From NCBI RefSeq assembly GCF_003574315.2, contig NZ_AP025739.1, positions 3,038,001-3,102,000 of the forward strand: a DNA stretch of 64,000 nt, written 5' to 3'. The position numbers were made by a program, and so were the translations under genes. The notes beneath the pieces were generated by a model, which saw only the letters and a list, made by a program, of their open reading frames with translations, made no database searches and was not told the origin of the DNA. This stretch comes from Capsulimonas corticalis. Lineage in GTDB: Bacteria > Armatimonadota > Armatimonadia > Armatimonadales > Capsulimonadaceae. Shown in pieces: positions 51,672-61,267 of this stretch (the stretch's first letter is position 1; each line of letters starts with the position of its first letter).

Positions 51672-52769
51672 ATGAAAACGAACCCTATCAAAGTTGGCGT
51701 TGTCGGCTGCGGCAACATCAGCAACATCTATTTCAAAACGGCTCAGACTCTCGATATCCTGGAGGTTGTCGCCTGCGCGGACCTGGATTTGGAGCGCGCC
51801 AGAGCCAAAGCCGCCGAACATGGCGTCGCCAAAGCCTGCTCCGTGGAGGAACTGCTGGCCGATCCGGAGATCCAGATCGTCATCAATCTCACGATCCCGG
51901 GCGCGCACTTTGATGTCTGCAAAGCGGCGCTGGACGCCGGCAAGCACACTTATGTGGAGAAGCCGCTCGCGCTGACGCGCGCGCAGGGCCGCGAACTTCT
52001 GGAACTTGCGCGGGCGAAGGGACTGCGCATCGGCGGCGCGCCGGACACGTTCCTGGGCGCGGGTCTGCAAACCTGCCGTAAAGTCATTGACGATGGCTGG
52101 ATCGGCGAGCCGGTTGCGGCGACGGCGTTTATGTTCTGTCACGGCCATGAAAGCTGGCACCCGGACCCGGAGTTCTATTACAAGCCCGGCGGCGGCCCGC
52201 TCTTTGACATGGGGCCATATTACCTGACGGCGCTCGTCGCCTTGATGGGGCCGATCACGCGCATCGCCGGGTCGGCGCGCAAGACGTTTGCCGAGCGCAC
52301 GATCACGAGTGCGCCAAAGAACGGCCAGACGATTGTGGTGGAGACGCCCACCCACATCGCCGGGACCGCCGAATTCGCCAGCGGCGCGGTGGCGACACTC
52401 GTCACATCGTTCGATGTCTGGGCCAGCACGCTGCCGCCGATTGAGATTCACGGCTCGCTTGGCTCGCTGTCGGTTCCGGATCCTAACACATTCGGCGGCA
52501 GGGTTCAGATCAACCGCCAGGGCGCCGGCTGGGAGGATGTTCCGCTGACGCATGGATTCGCCGAGGACAGCCGCGGCCTGGGTGTCGCCGACATGGCCCT
52601 CGCCATCCGCGAAGACCGTCCGGCGCGGGCCGGCGGCGATCTGACCTACCATGTTCTGGAAGCGATGTTGGGCTTTCTGGATTCGTCCGAGCAGGGCCGA
52701 TATTACACGATGGAGAGCACGGTCGACCGACCCGCCGCCCTGCCGGGCGATTGGCTCGCGGCCGAATAA
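51672..52769 (+). CDS. Gfo/Idh/MocA-family oxidoreductase
   Basis: 365 aa. Rossmann motif VGVVGCGNISNIYF, then HTYVEKPLALT (catalytic EKP Lys) and a beta-sheet C-terminal domain (GGGPLFDMGPYYLTAL). NAD(P)-dependent dehydrogenase of a sugar or inositol derivative. Clearly different from the apsD-like protein (no HENWRWQ). Follows the GH38-like gene by 100 nt. A long upstream extension of the frame overlaps that gene and is not used. Confidence 0.9.
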   Translation: MKTNPIKVGVVGCGNISNIYFKTAQTLDILEVVACADLDLERARAKAAEHGVAKACSVEELLADPEIQIVINLTIPGAHFDVCKAALDAGKHTYVEKPLALTRAQGRELLELARAKGLRIGGAPDTFLGAGLQTCRKVIDDGWIGEPVAATAFMFCHGHESWHPDPEFYYKPGGGPLFDMGPYYLTALVALMGPITRIAGSARKTFAERTITSAPKNGQTIVVETPTHIAGTAEFASGAVATLVTSFDVWASTLPPIEIHGSLGSLSVPDPNTFGGRVQINRQGAGWEDVPLTHGFAEDSRGLGVADMALAIREDRPARAGGDLTYHVLEAMLGFLDSSEQGRYYTMESTVDRPAALPGDWLAAE

Positions 52770-52826
52770 ACAGCGCGCGATCTGCGAAAGCGGCGGCCGG
52801 GGCGGGGGATCTATGCCAGGGGACTT

Positions 52827-53708
52827 ATGTTTAACGAACGCGTCCATATTTCGATGCGCCACGCGCAGACGGCGCATTACAAGACCTTGAGCATCCATGA
52901 TCGGAGCCTGGCGTTCTGGGTCGTCAGTCACGTACGGTCGGGGTGCGTGGAAACGCGTACGGGCGCGGAGAGGCGGACGGTCCGATCGGGCATGGTCATG
53001 ATCCATCCTCCGAATACGCCGTTCTCCGAAATCGCCGCAGGGCCAGGCGTGCATGAGTTCATGTTTCTGGACGCCGTCGTGGGGGCGGGAGTCGATCTGC
53101 TGCGCCTGCATCCCGTCGCGCTCACGGTGCGCCTGACAGATCCTCGCGCGTGGTCGGAGACGTTTGCGCGTTTGCTCGCCGCCGGGAGCGCCTCGCCCAT
53201 GACCGCGTTTGGATGCGCCATTTCACTGCTGGACGCGGTGATTGACGACTGGCGCGCCGCCGGCGCCCCGCCCCGGCCGGCGTTCCTGGAAACGCCGGCC
53301 GACCGGTTCGCGGGCCTCGTGCATTATATGACGGAGCATCTGAGTGAACGGATCGACCGCGACACTCTCGCGTCGCGTATGTGTCTGCACCCGGGTTCGC
53401 TGAATCGTGCGTTCCGACAGGCCTATGGCGTTTCGCCGATGCGCCTCCTGCGCAGGTTGCGTCTGGAGCATGCGCGGCGGCTGCTCGAAACGACGGACCA
53501 CACGCTGGAGACCATCGCGCTTCAGTGCGGCTTTGAAGACACTGCTTACTTTAGCCGCGCCTTCCGCGCCGCCTGCGGATTGCCTCCCGGCCGGCATCGA
53601 CAGGCAATCCGAGAAGGCGTCCAAAGCGCCATGGAGGGCTATTCGCAACCATTCTCGCCGCCGGCAATTACCGCAGCAGAGACAACTGTGAACAGGAAAA
53701 TGGATTAA
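52827..53708 (+). CDS. AraC-family regulator 3 (paralogue of 44014)
   Basis: 293 aa. Near-parallel to AraC 1 over its whole length (MFNERVHISMRHAQTAHYKT versus MIDERVHITLRQIKTAHYES; LQCGFEDTAYFSRAFRAACG). AGGGGA just before the ATG. It ends five bases before a PhyH gene, the same pairing as at 44014-45667, so the two-gene unit was duplicated. Confidence 0.9.
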   Translation: MFNERVHISMRHAQTAHYKTLSIHDRSLAFWVVSHVRSGCVETRTGAERRTVRSGMVMIHPPNTPFSEIAAGPGVHEFMFLDAVVGAGVDLLRLHPVALTVRLTDPRAWSETFARLLAAGSASPMTAFGCAISLLDAVIDDWRAAGAPPRPAFLETPADRFAGLVHYMTEHLSERIDRDTLASRMCLHPGSLNRAFRQAYGVSPMRLLRRLRLEHARRLLETTDHTLETIALQCGFEDTAYFSRAFRAACGLPPGRHRQAIREGVQSAMEGYSQPFSPPAITAAETTVNRKMD

Positions 53709-53713
53709 AGCGC

Positions 53714-54454
53714 ATGCAAATGGTTTTGGAGGCGCCGAGCGAAATTCTCGCCGAGGAGCAAATCGCCCATTTTTATCGGGAAGGATATGTCGTCATCCCT
53801 GGGCTGGCGCCGACGGAGGAAATCGACCGCGTCCTGGTCGCGGCGTCTCAGTCGTCTCAAGAAGGCGGAGAATGCCAGACACGCATTTTCGATCCCAGGC
53901 ATCCCGAGAAAGACGCCGGCGTCCACCGGCTGCTGGTCGAGCCCAATATTATTTCCGCCGTGCGGGACATCTTTGTCAACGAACCGGGCATTCTCCATGG
54001 TATGCTGTTCTTTGCGCCCCCTCGCTGGGAAACAGACCTTCCATGGCGCCGAGATAACCAGAGCCTGGAGATCCTGGGCGGCGCTCTCAGCGCGTTCATC
54101 GCCTTGTCCGACGTCACGCCGGATCGCGCCATGCTCTGGGTTGCGCCGCGCACCCATCGCCTGGGCGCGCCGCCGCCGCGCACGGGGAGCGGGACGCCGC
54201 TGCCCGCCATGCAAAAAGGCGACGCATGCATTTTCGACCGGAATATTTACTATCGTTTGCCGAAGAACGAGACGGCGCACGCCCGCTGCGCCTATCTTGC
54301 ACAGTATCAGGCGGAGAACGCCCGCAGCGCCGAAACTGGGGCGGTCCATTCGGACGAGATCGGACCGTGCGCCCCGGCGCGGGAGCTGAAAGAATTCTGG
54401 CGCCGCCGAAAGAACAGCCAATATGAACCCTTTGCCTCGCCTGCAAGTGAGTGA
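53714..54454 (+). CDS. PhyH-family protein lacking iron ligands (probable pseudoenzyme)
   Basis: 246 aa, clearly homologous to the protein at 44915 from end to end. The metal-binding HxD is RxD (LPWRRDNQ; Arg112, Asp114) and the distal His is Tyr180 (NIYYRLPKN). A stretch of about 14 residues before it is also missing. The frame is otherwise intact. Without both histidines it should not bind Fe(II), so it is unlikely to be an active oxygenase and may serve as a binding or regulatory protein. Confidence 0.85.
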   Translation: MQMVLEAPSEILAEEQIAHFYREGYVVIPGLAPTEEIDRVLVAASQSSQEGGECQTRIFDPRHPEKDAGVHRLLVEPNIISAVRDIFVNEPGILHGMLFFAPPRWETDLPWRRDNQSLEILGGALSAFIALSDVTPDRAMLWVAPRTHRLGAPPPRTGSGTPLPAMQKGDACIFDRNIYYRLPKNETAHARCAYLAQYQAENARSAETGAVHSDEIGPCAPARELKEFWRRRKNSQYEPFASPASE

Positions 54455-55811
54455 TCGTAATCCCCATCTATTGATGACGGAAGAAGGAAGCCCGTTTTTT
54501 CTGCTGGGCGATACGGCGTGGGAGCTTTTCCATCGCCTGACCTTTGCCGAAGCCGAGACATATTTCGCCAATCGCGCTGCGAAGGGCTTCAATGTGATCT
54601 GCGCGGTGGCGCTGTCCGAGGTGGACGGGCTGCGCGTCCCCAGCGCCGACAGGCATCTTCCTTTCCATGATTTCGATCCGCGCCGTCCCAACGAAGCCTA
54701 CTTCGCCAGCGTTGACGCCAAAATCGAGCAGGCGGCGGCGCATGGGCTTTATGTCGGTTTCTTGCCGACGTGGGGCGATAAGCTGACCGCGCCCTGGGGC
54801 GCCGGGCCGCGCATCTTCCATGAGAACGATCCGGAGACGGCGCGGGCGTATGGCCTCTGGCTGGGCGAGCGCTATCGAGACACGACGAATCTGATCTGGA
54901 TACTTGGAGGCGACCGTCCGGCCGATCTTTCCGAAATTTCCCCGTCGTGGCCGTACCCTTGGGACGCTGGCTTTCAGAAATCGACCGACTGGAAGCCGTT
55001 ATGGCGCGCGATGGCCGAGGGGATTTCGGAGGGGACGGCCGGACGGGCGCTGTTCTCCTACCATCCGCAGGGCGGGGCGCTCTCCACGTCTCAGCTTCTG
55101 CAAGGCGAGACATGGCTGCACGTCCATATGATGCAGTCCGGGCATGGCGCCGGCGCGGATGTTCCCGTGTGGGACTGGATTGCGCGAGACTACGATCTCG
55201 CCCCCGTCCGTCCGACATTGGACGCCGAGCCGAACTATGAGGACCATCCCGTCAATCCCTGGCCGGTCTTCGATCCCGCCAACGGCTATTTCCGCGCCTA
55301 CGATGTCCGCAAGCAGTGCTATCGCTCTGTTTTCGCCGGCGGGTGCGGCGTCATCTACGGGCACCATTCGGTCTGGCAGTTTTGGGATGGCGTCCGTGAG
55401 AACATCAACCACGCCGACCGTTTTTGGACGGAAGCGCTGGACCGGCCCGGCGCGTTTCAAGTCGGTTACCTGCGCCGCCTGCTGGAGTCGCGCCCAGGCG
55501 CCGGGCGCGTTCCCGGTGATCTCCTTCTCGCCTCGGACCTGGGCGAAGGGGGAACGCGCATCTGCGCCACGCGGGACGCCCTGGGCGCCTATGCGCTGAT
55601 TTACCTGCCGAAGGCGGGACAAGAGGTGGACGTGCGCCTCCATATGCTGGCCGGCCCGCGCGTCCGGGCCGCCTGGTTTGACCCGCGCTCCGGGCAGGAG
55701 GCGCAGCTTATTGGCGAGTATCCCGCACGGGGCTCGCAGCGCTTTGTGTCGCCCGGCGCCGCGACGGATCCCGAAATGGATTGGGTGCTCACGCTGGATT
55801 CTTCAGAGTAA
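54423..55811 (+). CDS. GH140 apiosidase-like glycoside hydrolase 2
   Basis: 462 aa, second DUF4038/GH140-type barrel. [35 protein letters not shown] and [10 protein letters not shown] match the protein at 32657. Likely catalytic residues are Asp154 (GGDR) and Glu259 (LDAEPNYED). No signal peptide, so cytoplasmic. The ATG overlaps the preceding PhyH-like gene by 32 nt; GTG 54447 is a possible later start. It ends the operon begun at 49138, next to a LacI regulator that carries the same operator. Confidence 0.8.
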   Translation: MNPLPRLQVSDRNPHLLMTEEGSPFFLLGDTAWELFHRLTFAEAETYFANRAAKGFNVICAVALSEVDGLRVPSADRHLPFHDFDPRRPNEAYFASVDAKIEQAAAHGLYVGFLPTWGDKLTAPWGAGPRIFHENDPETARAYGLWLGERYRDTTNLIWILGGDRPADLSEISPSWPYPWDAGFQKSTDWKPLWRAMAEGISEGTAGRALFSYHPQGGALSTSQLLQGETWLHVHMMQSGHGAGADVPVWDWIARDYDLAPVRPTLDAEPNYEDHPVNPWPVFDPANGYFRAYDVRKQCYRSVFAGGCGVIYGHHSVWQFWDGVRENINHADRFWTEALDRPGAFQVGYLRRLLESRPGAGRVPGDLLLASDLGEGGTRICATRDALGAYALIYLPKAGQEVDVRLHMLAGPRVRAAWFDPRSGQEAQLIGEYPARGSQRFVSPGAATDPEMDWVLTLDSSE

Positions 55812-55854
55812 TTGAGGGCGGAAAAAGGCCGCTTTGGCAATTTTCCTAAAGTTC

Positions 55855-55883
55855 TTGACATTATCCAGGACCCGCTGTATAAT
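55855..55883 (+). promoter_or_regulatory. Consensus promoter of LacI regulator at 55931
   Basis: TTGACA (55855-55860), exact 17-bp spacer, TATAAT (55878-55883): a perfect sigma-70-type promoter. Confidence 0.95.
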
Positions 55884-55885
55884 AT

Positions 55886-55901
55886 GTCCAATCGTTTGGG
55901 C
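55886..55901. promoter_or_regulatory. LacI-type operator GTCCAATCGTTTGGGC
   Basis: Third good member of the GYCCAAWCGWTTGGRC family, two bases after the -10 box. Indicates autoregulation by the gene that follows. Confidence 0.82.
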
Positions 55902-55930
55902 AACTTTCCAGAGTTTGTTGGGAGACCGAA

Positions 55931-56932
55931 TTGGCTGTTTCTATCCGTGATGTCGCTTCTCGCGCCGGGGTGTCGTTTACGACCGTTTCCAAAGTGCTCA
56001 ATGAGCGCCCCGGCGATCGGACGGCTCCCGAGACCAGGCTTCGAGTCGTGCAGGCGGCGCAGGAGCTGGGCTACCGGCCCAACGCCGTCGCCCAGTCGCT
56101 GCGCAGCCGCACGACGGACATCATTGGATTCTATACCGGCCTGATCTCCCTGGATATCATGGACCCGTTCCATGGCGCGGTTCTCAATGGTTTGCAGCAT
56201 GGGTGCGAAGAGCACCATAAGGATCTGCTGATCCATCGCAAATTCTTTGGCGATTCTCCCGAAGAGATTTACAAGGATCTTTCCAATCGTAAGGTGGACG
56301 GAATTGTCCTGCCCTCCGGCTGCGATGATGAGATCGTACAGCGTTTGAAAGCCTCGTCGTTTCCGGCCGTGGGCCTCGCTGCGCCGGACGCCGGTCTTTC
56401 CTCGGTTTATGTGGACAGCGTTCACGGCTTCCGGCTGGTCGCCGCGCACCTCGCGGAGAAGGGGCATCGGCGCGTGCTGTATCGTACACAGCGTCGTGAT
56501 CCCGAGATCAAGATTGAAGATTCCGAGCGCCGCTGTCACGCATTCGCGGCGGCCAGCGCGGCATACGGCATGGAGGTGCTGGTGACCGAGGCTCCGGAGG
56601 ATGGCGTGGTCACGGAAGAAGAGAAATCCCTGCTGCTCGCGCCGCCTTCAAAGCGCCCGACAGCCGTTGCCTGCTGGAACGATCGTTACGCGCACCAAAT
56701 GATGACGTTTTGCCGGCGGCATGGGCTGCAAACCCCGGGAGACCTGGCGGTCGCCGGCTTCGACGGTTTCACGCTGCCTTACGATCCCGCATATCAATTG
56801 ACCACCGTGCGCGCGCCCTGGGAGGAATGCGCGCGAACCGCCATCGGACTGGTGGTGACCATGACGGGCGGAAATCCCGTTCCTGACGAAACCGTGCTGC
56901 CGGTGGAGTTGATCCACGGCGACACGACTTGA
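55931..56932 (+). CDS. LacI-family regulator of the GH5/GH38/GH140 and GH44 genes
   Basis: 333 aa starting with TTG (GGGAG six bases upstream). Canonical LacI N-terminus [20 protein letters not shown] and [15 protein letters not shown]; effector domain with [12 protein letters not shown] and [15 protein letters not shown]. The operator at its promoter recurs before the GH38-like operon (49169) and in the GH5 divergent region (49092), making it the likely common repressor. Cotranscribed with pilin 7 and GH44. Confidence 0.93.
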   Translation: MAVSIRDVASRAGVSFTTVSKVLNERPGDRTAPETRLRVVQAAQELGYRPNAVAQSLRSRTTDIIGFYTGLISLDIMDPFHGAVLNGLQHGCEEHHKDLLIHRKFFGDSPEEIYKDLSNRKVDGIVLPSGCDDEIVQRLKASSFPAVGLAAPDAGLSSVYVDSVHGFRLVAAHLAEKGHRRVLYRTQRRDPEIKIEDSERRCHAFAAASAAYGMEVLVTEAPEDGVVTEEEKSLLLAPPSKRPTAVACWNDRYAHQMMTFCRRHGLQTPGDLAVAGFDGFTLPYDPAYQLTTVRAPWEECARTAIGLVVTMTGGNPVPDETVLPVELIHGDTT

Positions 56933-56990
56933 TGCTCTCATTCCATCGCATCCGCGACCTCTGTCCGTGACCGCTAAAGGAGAATCGATC

Positions 56991-57824
56991 ATGAAGCGTA
57001 TTGGGTTCACATTAATTGAATTGCTAGTTGTTATCGCAATAATCGCGATTCTTGCCGCCATTTTATTTCCTGTCTTCGCCAAAGCGCGTGAGAAAGCCCG
57101 TCAGGTGAGCTGCGCCTCCAACGAGAAACAGATCGGTCTGGCGTTTATGCAGTATACGCAGGACGCCGACGAGCTGCTGCCGTCGGGAATCGCGAGCAAC
57201 GGCCGGGGCTGGGCGTATCAGCTCTACCCCTATGTGAAATCCGACGCCGTGTTTACATGTCCGGACGATCCGACTGCCGGCCCCCATGTCTCTTATGGCA
57301 TGAGCCAAGACTTCAACTACACGACCTACGATCCGCCGCTTTATGCGGGAACGAATCACACGACGTCGCTCAGCCAGTTTAATTCGCCGTCCAAAACCGT
57401 CATGTTCTTTGAAGTCTCTCAGGTGGGGCAGGCGGCGTCCGACCCCAGCTCCACGTTTCAGCCCTCGCCGACCGGAAACGGCGGCGGTTTCGATTTTGAT
57501 GGAACGCCATATTTACTATACAATGGCGTGTATGATACAGGAGTGATGGGCAGTATCGCGACACCTGCTAACTACAATAAAATCTACACCGGCAGCGCGT
57601 CCACGGATTACGTCTATAAGGCGCTCACCGGGCGGCACACCGATGGCGCGAACTGGCTTTACGCCGATGGGCACGTCAAATGGCTTCGCCCCATTTCCAT
57701 TTCCGGCGGCCCGACGAATTCCACGCAAGGCGACTGCGGCGGGACGGCGGCGAATGGCAAGCAGGGCAAGCTCAGCGCCAATACGGAATGCTCCAGCTTC
57801 CAGGGCACGTTCAGCGTCCTATAA
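56991..57824 (+). CDS. DUF1559 prepilin-like protein 7
   Basis: 277 aa: MKRIG before [31 protein letters not shown], and the ending [19 protein letters not shown] eight bases before ATG 56991; the longer frame from 56967 is not needed. No promoter is seen in the 58-nt gap after the LacI gene, so it shares that transcript. GH44 follows after 70 nt. Confidence 0.92.
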   Translation: MKRIGFTLIELLVVIAIIAILAAILFPVFAKAREKARQVSCASNEKQIGLAFMQYTQDADELLPSGIASNGRGWAYQLYPYVKSDAVFTCPDDPTAGPHVSYGMSQDFNYTTYDPPLYAGTNHTTSLSQFNSPSKTVMFFEVSQVGQAASDPSSTFQPSPTGNGGGFDFDGTPYLLYNGVYDTGVMGSIATPANYNKIYTGSASTDYVYKALTGRHTDGANWLYADGHVKWLRPISISGGPTNSTQGDCGGTAANGKQGKLSANTECSSFQGTFSVL

Positions 57825-57845
57825 ACACACTGCCGATAGCCTTTC

Positions 57846-57872
57846 GGGAGCGGCGCGAAATGCACTGCTCCC
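57846..57872 (+). other. Hairpin between pilin 7 and GH44
   Basis: GGGAGC with GCTCCC, a 6-bp stem with a 15-nt loop and no T-run. Weak, but in the same place as the hairpins after pilins 2, 3 and 6. Confidence 0.4.
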
Positions 57873-57894
57873 ACTCTTCATCAGGACGTTTTTC

Positions 57895-60033
57895 ATGCCG
57901 TTTTACTCTTCCGCCACGACAATTCTGCTCGCCGCTTACATCCTCACGGGGCAGCCGGGCCAGGCGCAGACCGCCGATCCGGCGGGGACGCTGACAATTT
58001 ACGACGACGCCTACCAAAATGGCTGGTCGTTCGGCGGCTGGGCGGGATCCGTGCGCCCGGACAGCCCCGATCCCGTCCATGCGGGCAAGGACGCCATTTC
58101 GGTTTCCGCCGGGCCATATGAGGCGCTTTCGCTGCGGCATGCGGCGTTCGAAACGACGCCGTATCAGGCTGTTTCGTTCTGGCTGCGGGCGAAGCCGGAG
58201 ACGAAACTCAAGATTCAGGCGCTGCTGGGCGACAAAGCCCAGCCTCAGCCCGAAGTCACGCTGGCCGCTCCATCGGGAGATCTCTGGCGGCGCTATGTTG
58301 TGCCGCTCAAGACTCTGGGGGCGGACGCCAGGCCCGACATGGTTGGTTTCTGGATTCAGGACGCCGGCGGCAAGGGGGCGGTTTTTGCCGTGGACGATCT
58401 GGCGTTGGTGACGAGCGCCGCGGGGGACGGCGCGACGGAAGCTGGCATGCCGCCTCCTCCGCAGGCGGTCCTGCCGGCGGTGACCGTCACCGTGGACGCT
58501 TTATTGGGGCGCCACCCGATCTCTCCTGGGATCTACGGCGTCAACTTCGCCGGTCCGGAACACGCGCTGCTGCGCATCCCCTTCAATCGCAACGGCGGCG
58601 ACACCGAAACGCGATATAATTGGAAGCAGAACGCGCACAGCATCGGCAACGACTGGTACTACGAAAGCGTGCCGGTTGGCGACGCCGTTCCGGGCAAGCA
58701 AACGGACGATTTCATCGCAACCAGCAAGGCAATCGGCGCGCAATCCATGGTCACAATCCCGCTCATCGGCTGGGTGGCGAAGCTGGGGCCGAACCGGGAC
58801 AAGCTTGCGTCCTTCTCGGTCGCCAAGTACGGCGCCCAGAAAGAGGTCGATACGAAGGATATGCCGGACGCGGGCAAGGGCGTCAAGCTCGATGGCTCCA
58901 AGATCACAGGCAACGATCCGAACGACGCCAGCACGCCCTCCGACCCGGAGTTCATGCGCGGCTGGGTTCAGCATCTGGTCGCGAAGTGGGGCCGGGCGGA
59001 CAAGGGCGGCGTACGCTATTACTTGATGGACAATGAGCCCAATATCTGGCACCTGACCCACCACGATGTGGATCCTGCGGGCATCGGGATGGACGAGTAC
59101 CGGGACAGACTGTTCGCCTACGCCGCGATGGTGAAAAGCGTCGATCCGACCGCCCTGGTCGTCGGCCCGGAATCGTGGGATTTTCTCGGGGCGAAGTATT
59201 CCGACGCGGATATCCTGCAAGCGAGCCGCGGCGGCGATTGGAAGGTCATGCCGGACCGCCACGCGCATGGCGATCAGGATTTCTACCCCTGGATCCTCGA
59301 CCAATTGCGCGCCTATGAGAAGAAAACGGGCCATCGCCTGGTGGATGTCGCCTCCTTCCATTACTACCCTCAGGATGGCAATAGCGCGGATGTCTCCACG
59401 GAGACACAGCTCAAGCGCAATCGGAACACCCGGTCCCTTTGGGATCCGACATACAAGGCGGAAAGCTGGGTGAACGACATTATCGATATGCTTCCCCGCA
59501 TGAAGACTTTGGTCAAAGAGCACTATCCGGGCTTGAAGCTGGCCTATACGGAATACAACTGGGGCGCCGATGATTTCCTCAATGGCGCGACGGCGCAGGC
59601 GGACGTGCTGGGAATTCTAGGCCGTGAGGGCATCGATATCGCCACAAGGTTCTGCGCCCCGATTCCGGGCACGCCGGTCTTTCACGCCTTCCAGATCTAC
59701 CGAAATTACGATGGCCGAGGAGGAAGCTTTGGAACGACATCGCTTCAGACAAAGACGCCCAATCCCGACACTCTCGCGGCGTTCTCGGCTCAGCGCGCCG
59801 ACGGAGCGGTGACGGTCATGGTGGTCAACAAAGTCTTAACGGGACGCACTCCGCTGACCTTGCGTCTGGATCACGTCAAAGCATCCGGTCCGGCTCAAGT
59901 CTGGCAGTTGAATTCGCGGAACGTCATCGAGCGATTGGCCGACGCGCCTTGCCGCGCGGGGCAGGTTGCGGCGGTGCTGCCCGCCCAGAGCATCAGCCTG
60001 TTCGTCATCCCATCGCGCCCGGCGTCGAAATAG
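57895..60033 (+). CDS. Secreted GH44 endoglucanase/xyloglucanase
   Basis: 712 aa with a short signal peptide (ends about GQAQ). An N-terminal CBM-like beta-sandwich (residues about 30-185; SVSAGPYEALSLRH) precedes the GH44 barrel. NGGDTETRYNW and DWYYESV are the family signature, YLMDNEPNIW holds the acid/base Glu381 and YTEYNWG the nucleophile Glu553, then a small C-terminal beta domain. GH44 enzymes cut cellulose and xyloglucan backbones. AGGA eight bases before ATG 57895 supports the start. Operon partner of pilin 7 and the LacI regulator. Confidence 0.9.
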   Translation: MPFYSSATTILLAAYILTGQPGQAQTADPAGTLTIYDDAYQNGWSFGGWAGSVRPDSPDPVHAGKDAISVSAGPYEALSLRHAAFETTPYQAVSFWLRAKPETKLKIQALLGDKAQPQPEVTLAAPSGDLWRRYVVPLKTLGADARPDMVGFWIQDAGGKGAVFAVDDLALVTSAAGDGATEAGMPPPPQAVLPAVTVTVDALLGRHPISPGIYGVNFAGPEHALLRIPFNRNGGDTETRYNWKQNAHSIGNDWYYESVPVGDAVPGKQTDDFIATSKAIGAQSMVTIPLIGWVAKLGPNRDKLASFSVAKYGAQKEVDTKDMPDAGKGVKLDGSKITGNDPNDASTPSDPEFMRGWVQHLVAKWGRADKGGVRYYLMDNEPNIWHLTHHDVDPAGIGMDEYRDRLFAYAAMVKSVDPTALVVGPESWDFLGAKYSDADILQASRGGDWKVMPDRHAHGDQDFYPWILDQLRAYEKKTGHRLVDVASFHYYPQDGNSADVSTETQLKRNRNTRSLWDPTYKAESWVNDIIDMLPRMKTLVKEHYPGLKLAYTEYNWGADDFLNGATAQADVLGILGREGIDIATRFCAPIPGTPVFHAFQIYRNYDGRGGSFGTTSLQTKTPNPDTLAAFSAQRADGAVTVMVVNKVLTGRTPLTLRLDHVKASGPAQVWQLNSRNVIERLADAPCRAGQVAAVLPAQSISLFVIPSRPASK

Positions 60034-60142
60034 CGGCCCCGATAACGATACGGACCGAATAGCAAAAAACTTTCCAGGGATGGGCAGGATTTCGTGAAAG
60101 CAAACCGAATTGGGTGGGGAACGCCGATGAGGAGACTTCCAC

Positions 60143-61132
60143 ATGCAATATACGAATCTGGGCCGCACAGCCCTGAAAGTCAGCCGCCTTTGTCTGGGCA
60201 CGATGAACTTCGGCCCCGTCACAACGGAGCCCGATAGCTTCGCCATCATGGACCGCGCTCTGGAGCACGGGATCAACTTCTTCGACACCGCCGACGTGTA
60301 CGGGTGGAAGAAGGGCGAGGGGATTACCGAGCAGATCATTGGACGCTGGTTCGCGCAGGGCGGCGGCCGCCGCGAGAAAACCGTCATCGCGACCAAGGTC
60401 TATGGAGACATGGGCGATGGAGCACTGGGCATGGGCGAGTGGCCGAACACGGCTCGCCTGAGCAAGCTGCATATCCGCCGAGCGCTGGATAAGAGCTTGC
60501 AGCGGCTGCAAACCGATTACATCGATCTCTATCAAATGCATCACGTGTGGCGCGATTCGAGCTGGGATGAGATCTGGGAGGCGTTTGAGCTGGCTTATCA
60601 GCAGGGCAAGGTGCTTTACTTCGGCAGCAGCAACTTCGCCGGCTGGCATATCGCGCAGGCGAATGAGGCGGCGCGGCGCCGCAACTTCCTGGGTCTGATC
60701 TCCGAACAGAGCAAGTATAGCCTGGTGCAGCGCGATATCGAGCGCGAGGTGATTCCTGCGGCCGAGTTCTACGGCCTGGGCGTGATCCCGTGGTCGCCGC
60801 TCGGCGGCGGCCTGCTGGGAGGCGTCCTTCAGAAGATCACCGAGGGGCGCCGCGCGTCGGAGGATATGCAGAAGCAGGTCGAGGCAAAGCGACCGCAGTT
60901 GGAGAAGTGGGAATCGCTTTGCGCGGACCTCGGCGAAAAGCCGGCGGACGTGGCGCTGGCGTGGATGCTTCAGAACCCGGTCATCACCGCGCCGATCATC
61001 GGACCACGCACGCTGGATCAGCTCGACGGATCCCTGCGCGCCCTGGAGATCAAGATCTCCGACGAGACCAATCAAAAGCTGAATGAGCTGTTTCCGGGAT
61101 ACAAGACGTCGCCCGAAGATTACGCCTGGTAG
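60143..61132 (+). CDS. Aldo/keto reductase 2
   Basis: 329 aa, NADPH-dependent reductase barrel. DTADVYGWKKGEG holds the catalytic Asp and Tyr, TKVYGDM the Lys and YQMHHV the His. C-terminal APIIGPRTLDQLDG binds the cofactor. AGGAG eight bases before the ATG. Only distantly similar to the reductase at 35471. Ends at a strong terminator; substrate unknown. Confidence 0.9.
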   Translation: MQYTNLGRTALKVSRLCLGTMNFGPVTTEPDSFAIMDRALEHGINFFDTADVYGWKKGEGITEQIIGRWFAQGGGRREKTVIATKVYGDMGDGALGMGEWPNTARLSKLHIRRALDKSLQRLQTDYIDLYQMHHVWRDSSWDEIWEAFELAYQQGKVLYFGSSNFAGWHIAQANEAARRRNFLGLISEQSKYSLVQRDIEREVIPAAEFYGLGVIPWSPLGGGLLGGVLQKITEGRRASEDMQKQVEAKRPQLEKWESLCADLGEKPADVALAWMLQNPVITAPIIGPRTLDQLDGSLRALEIKISDETNQKLNELFPGYKTSPEDYAW

Positions 61133-61169
61133 TTCGCCAACGGTTCACAATCACAGATCGACAAAGCAG

Positions 61170-61207
61170 GCGGGCGCGGGTATTATTATTCCGCGTCCGC
61201 TTTTTTT
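61170..61207 (+). terminator. Rho-independent terminator after aldo/keto reductase 2
   Basis: GCGGGCGCGG with CCGCGTCCGC (one wobble pair) around an 11-nt loop, followed by TTTTTTT. Confidence 0.92.
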
Positions 61208-61267
61208 GTGGCTGCCTGCGCTGTTGGGTCAGGACGCATAAACGATTGGTTTCGGGGGTTACTGAAG

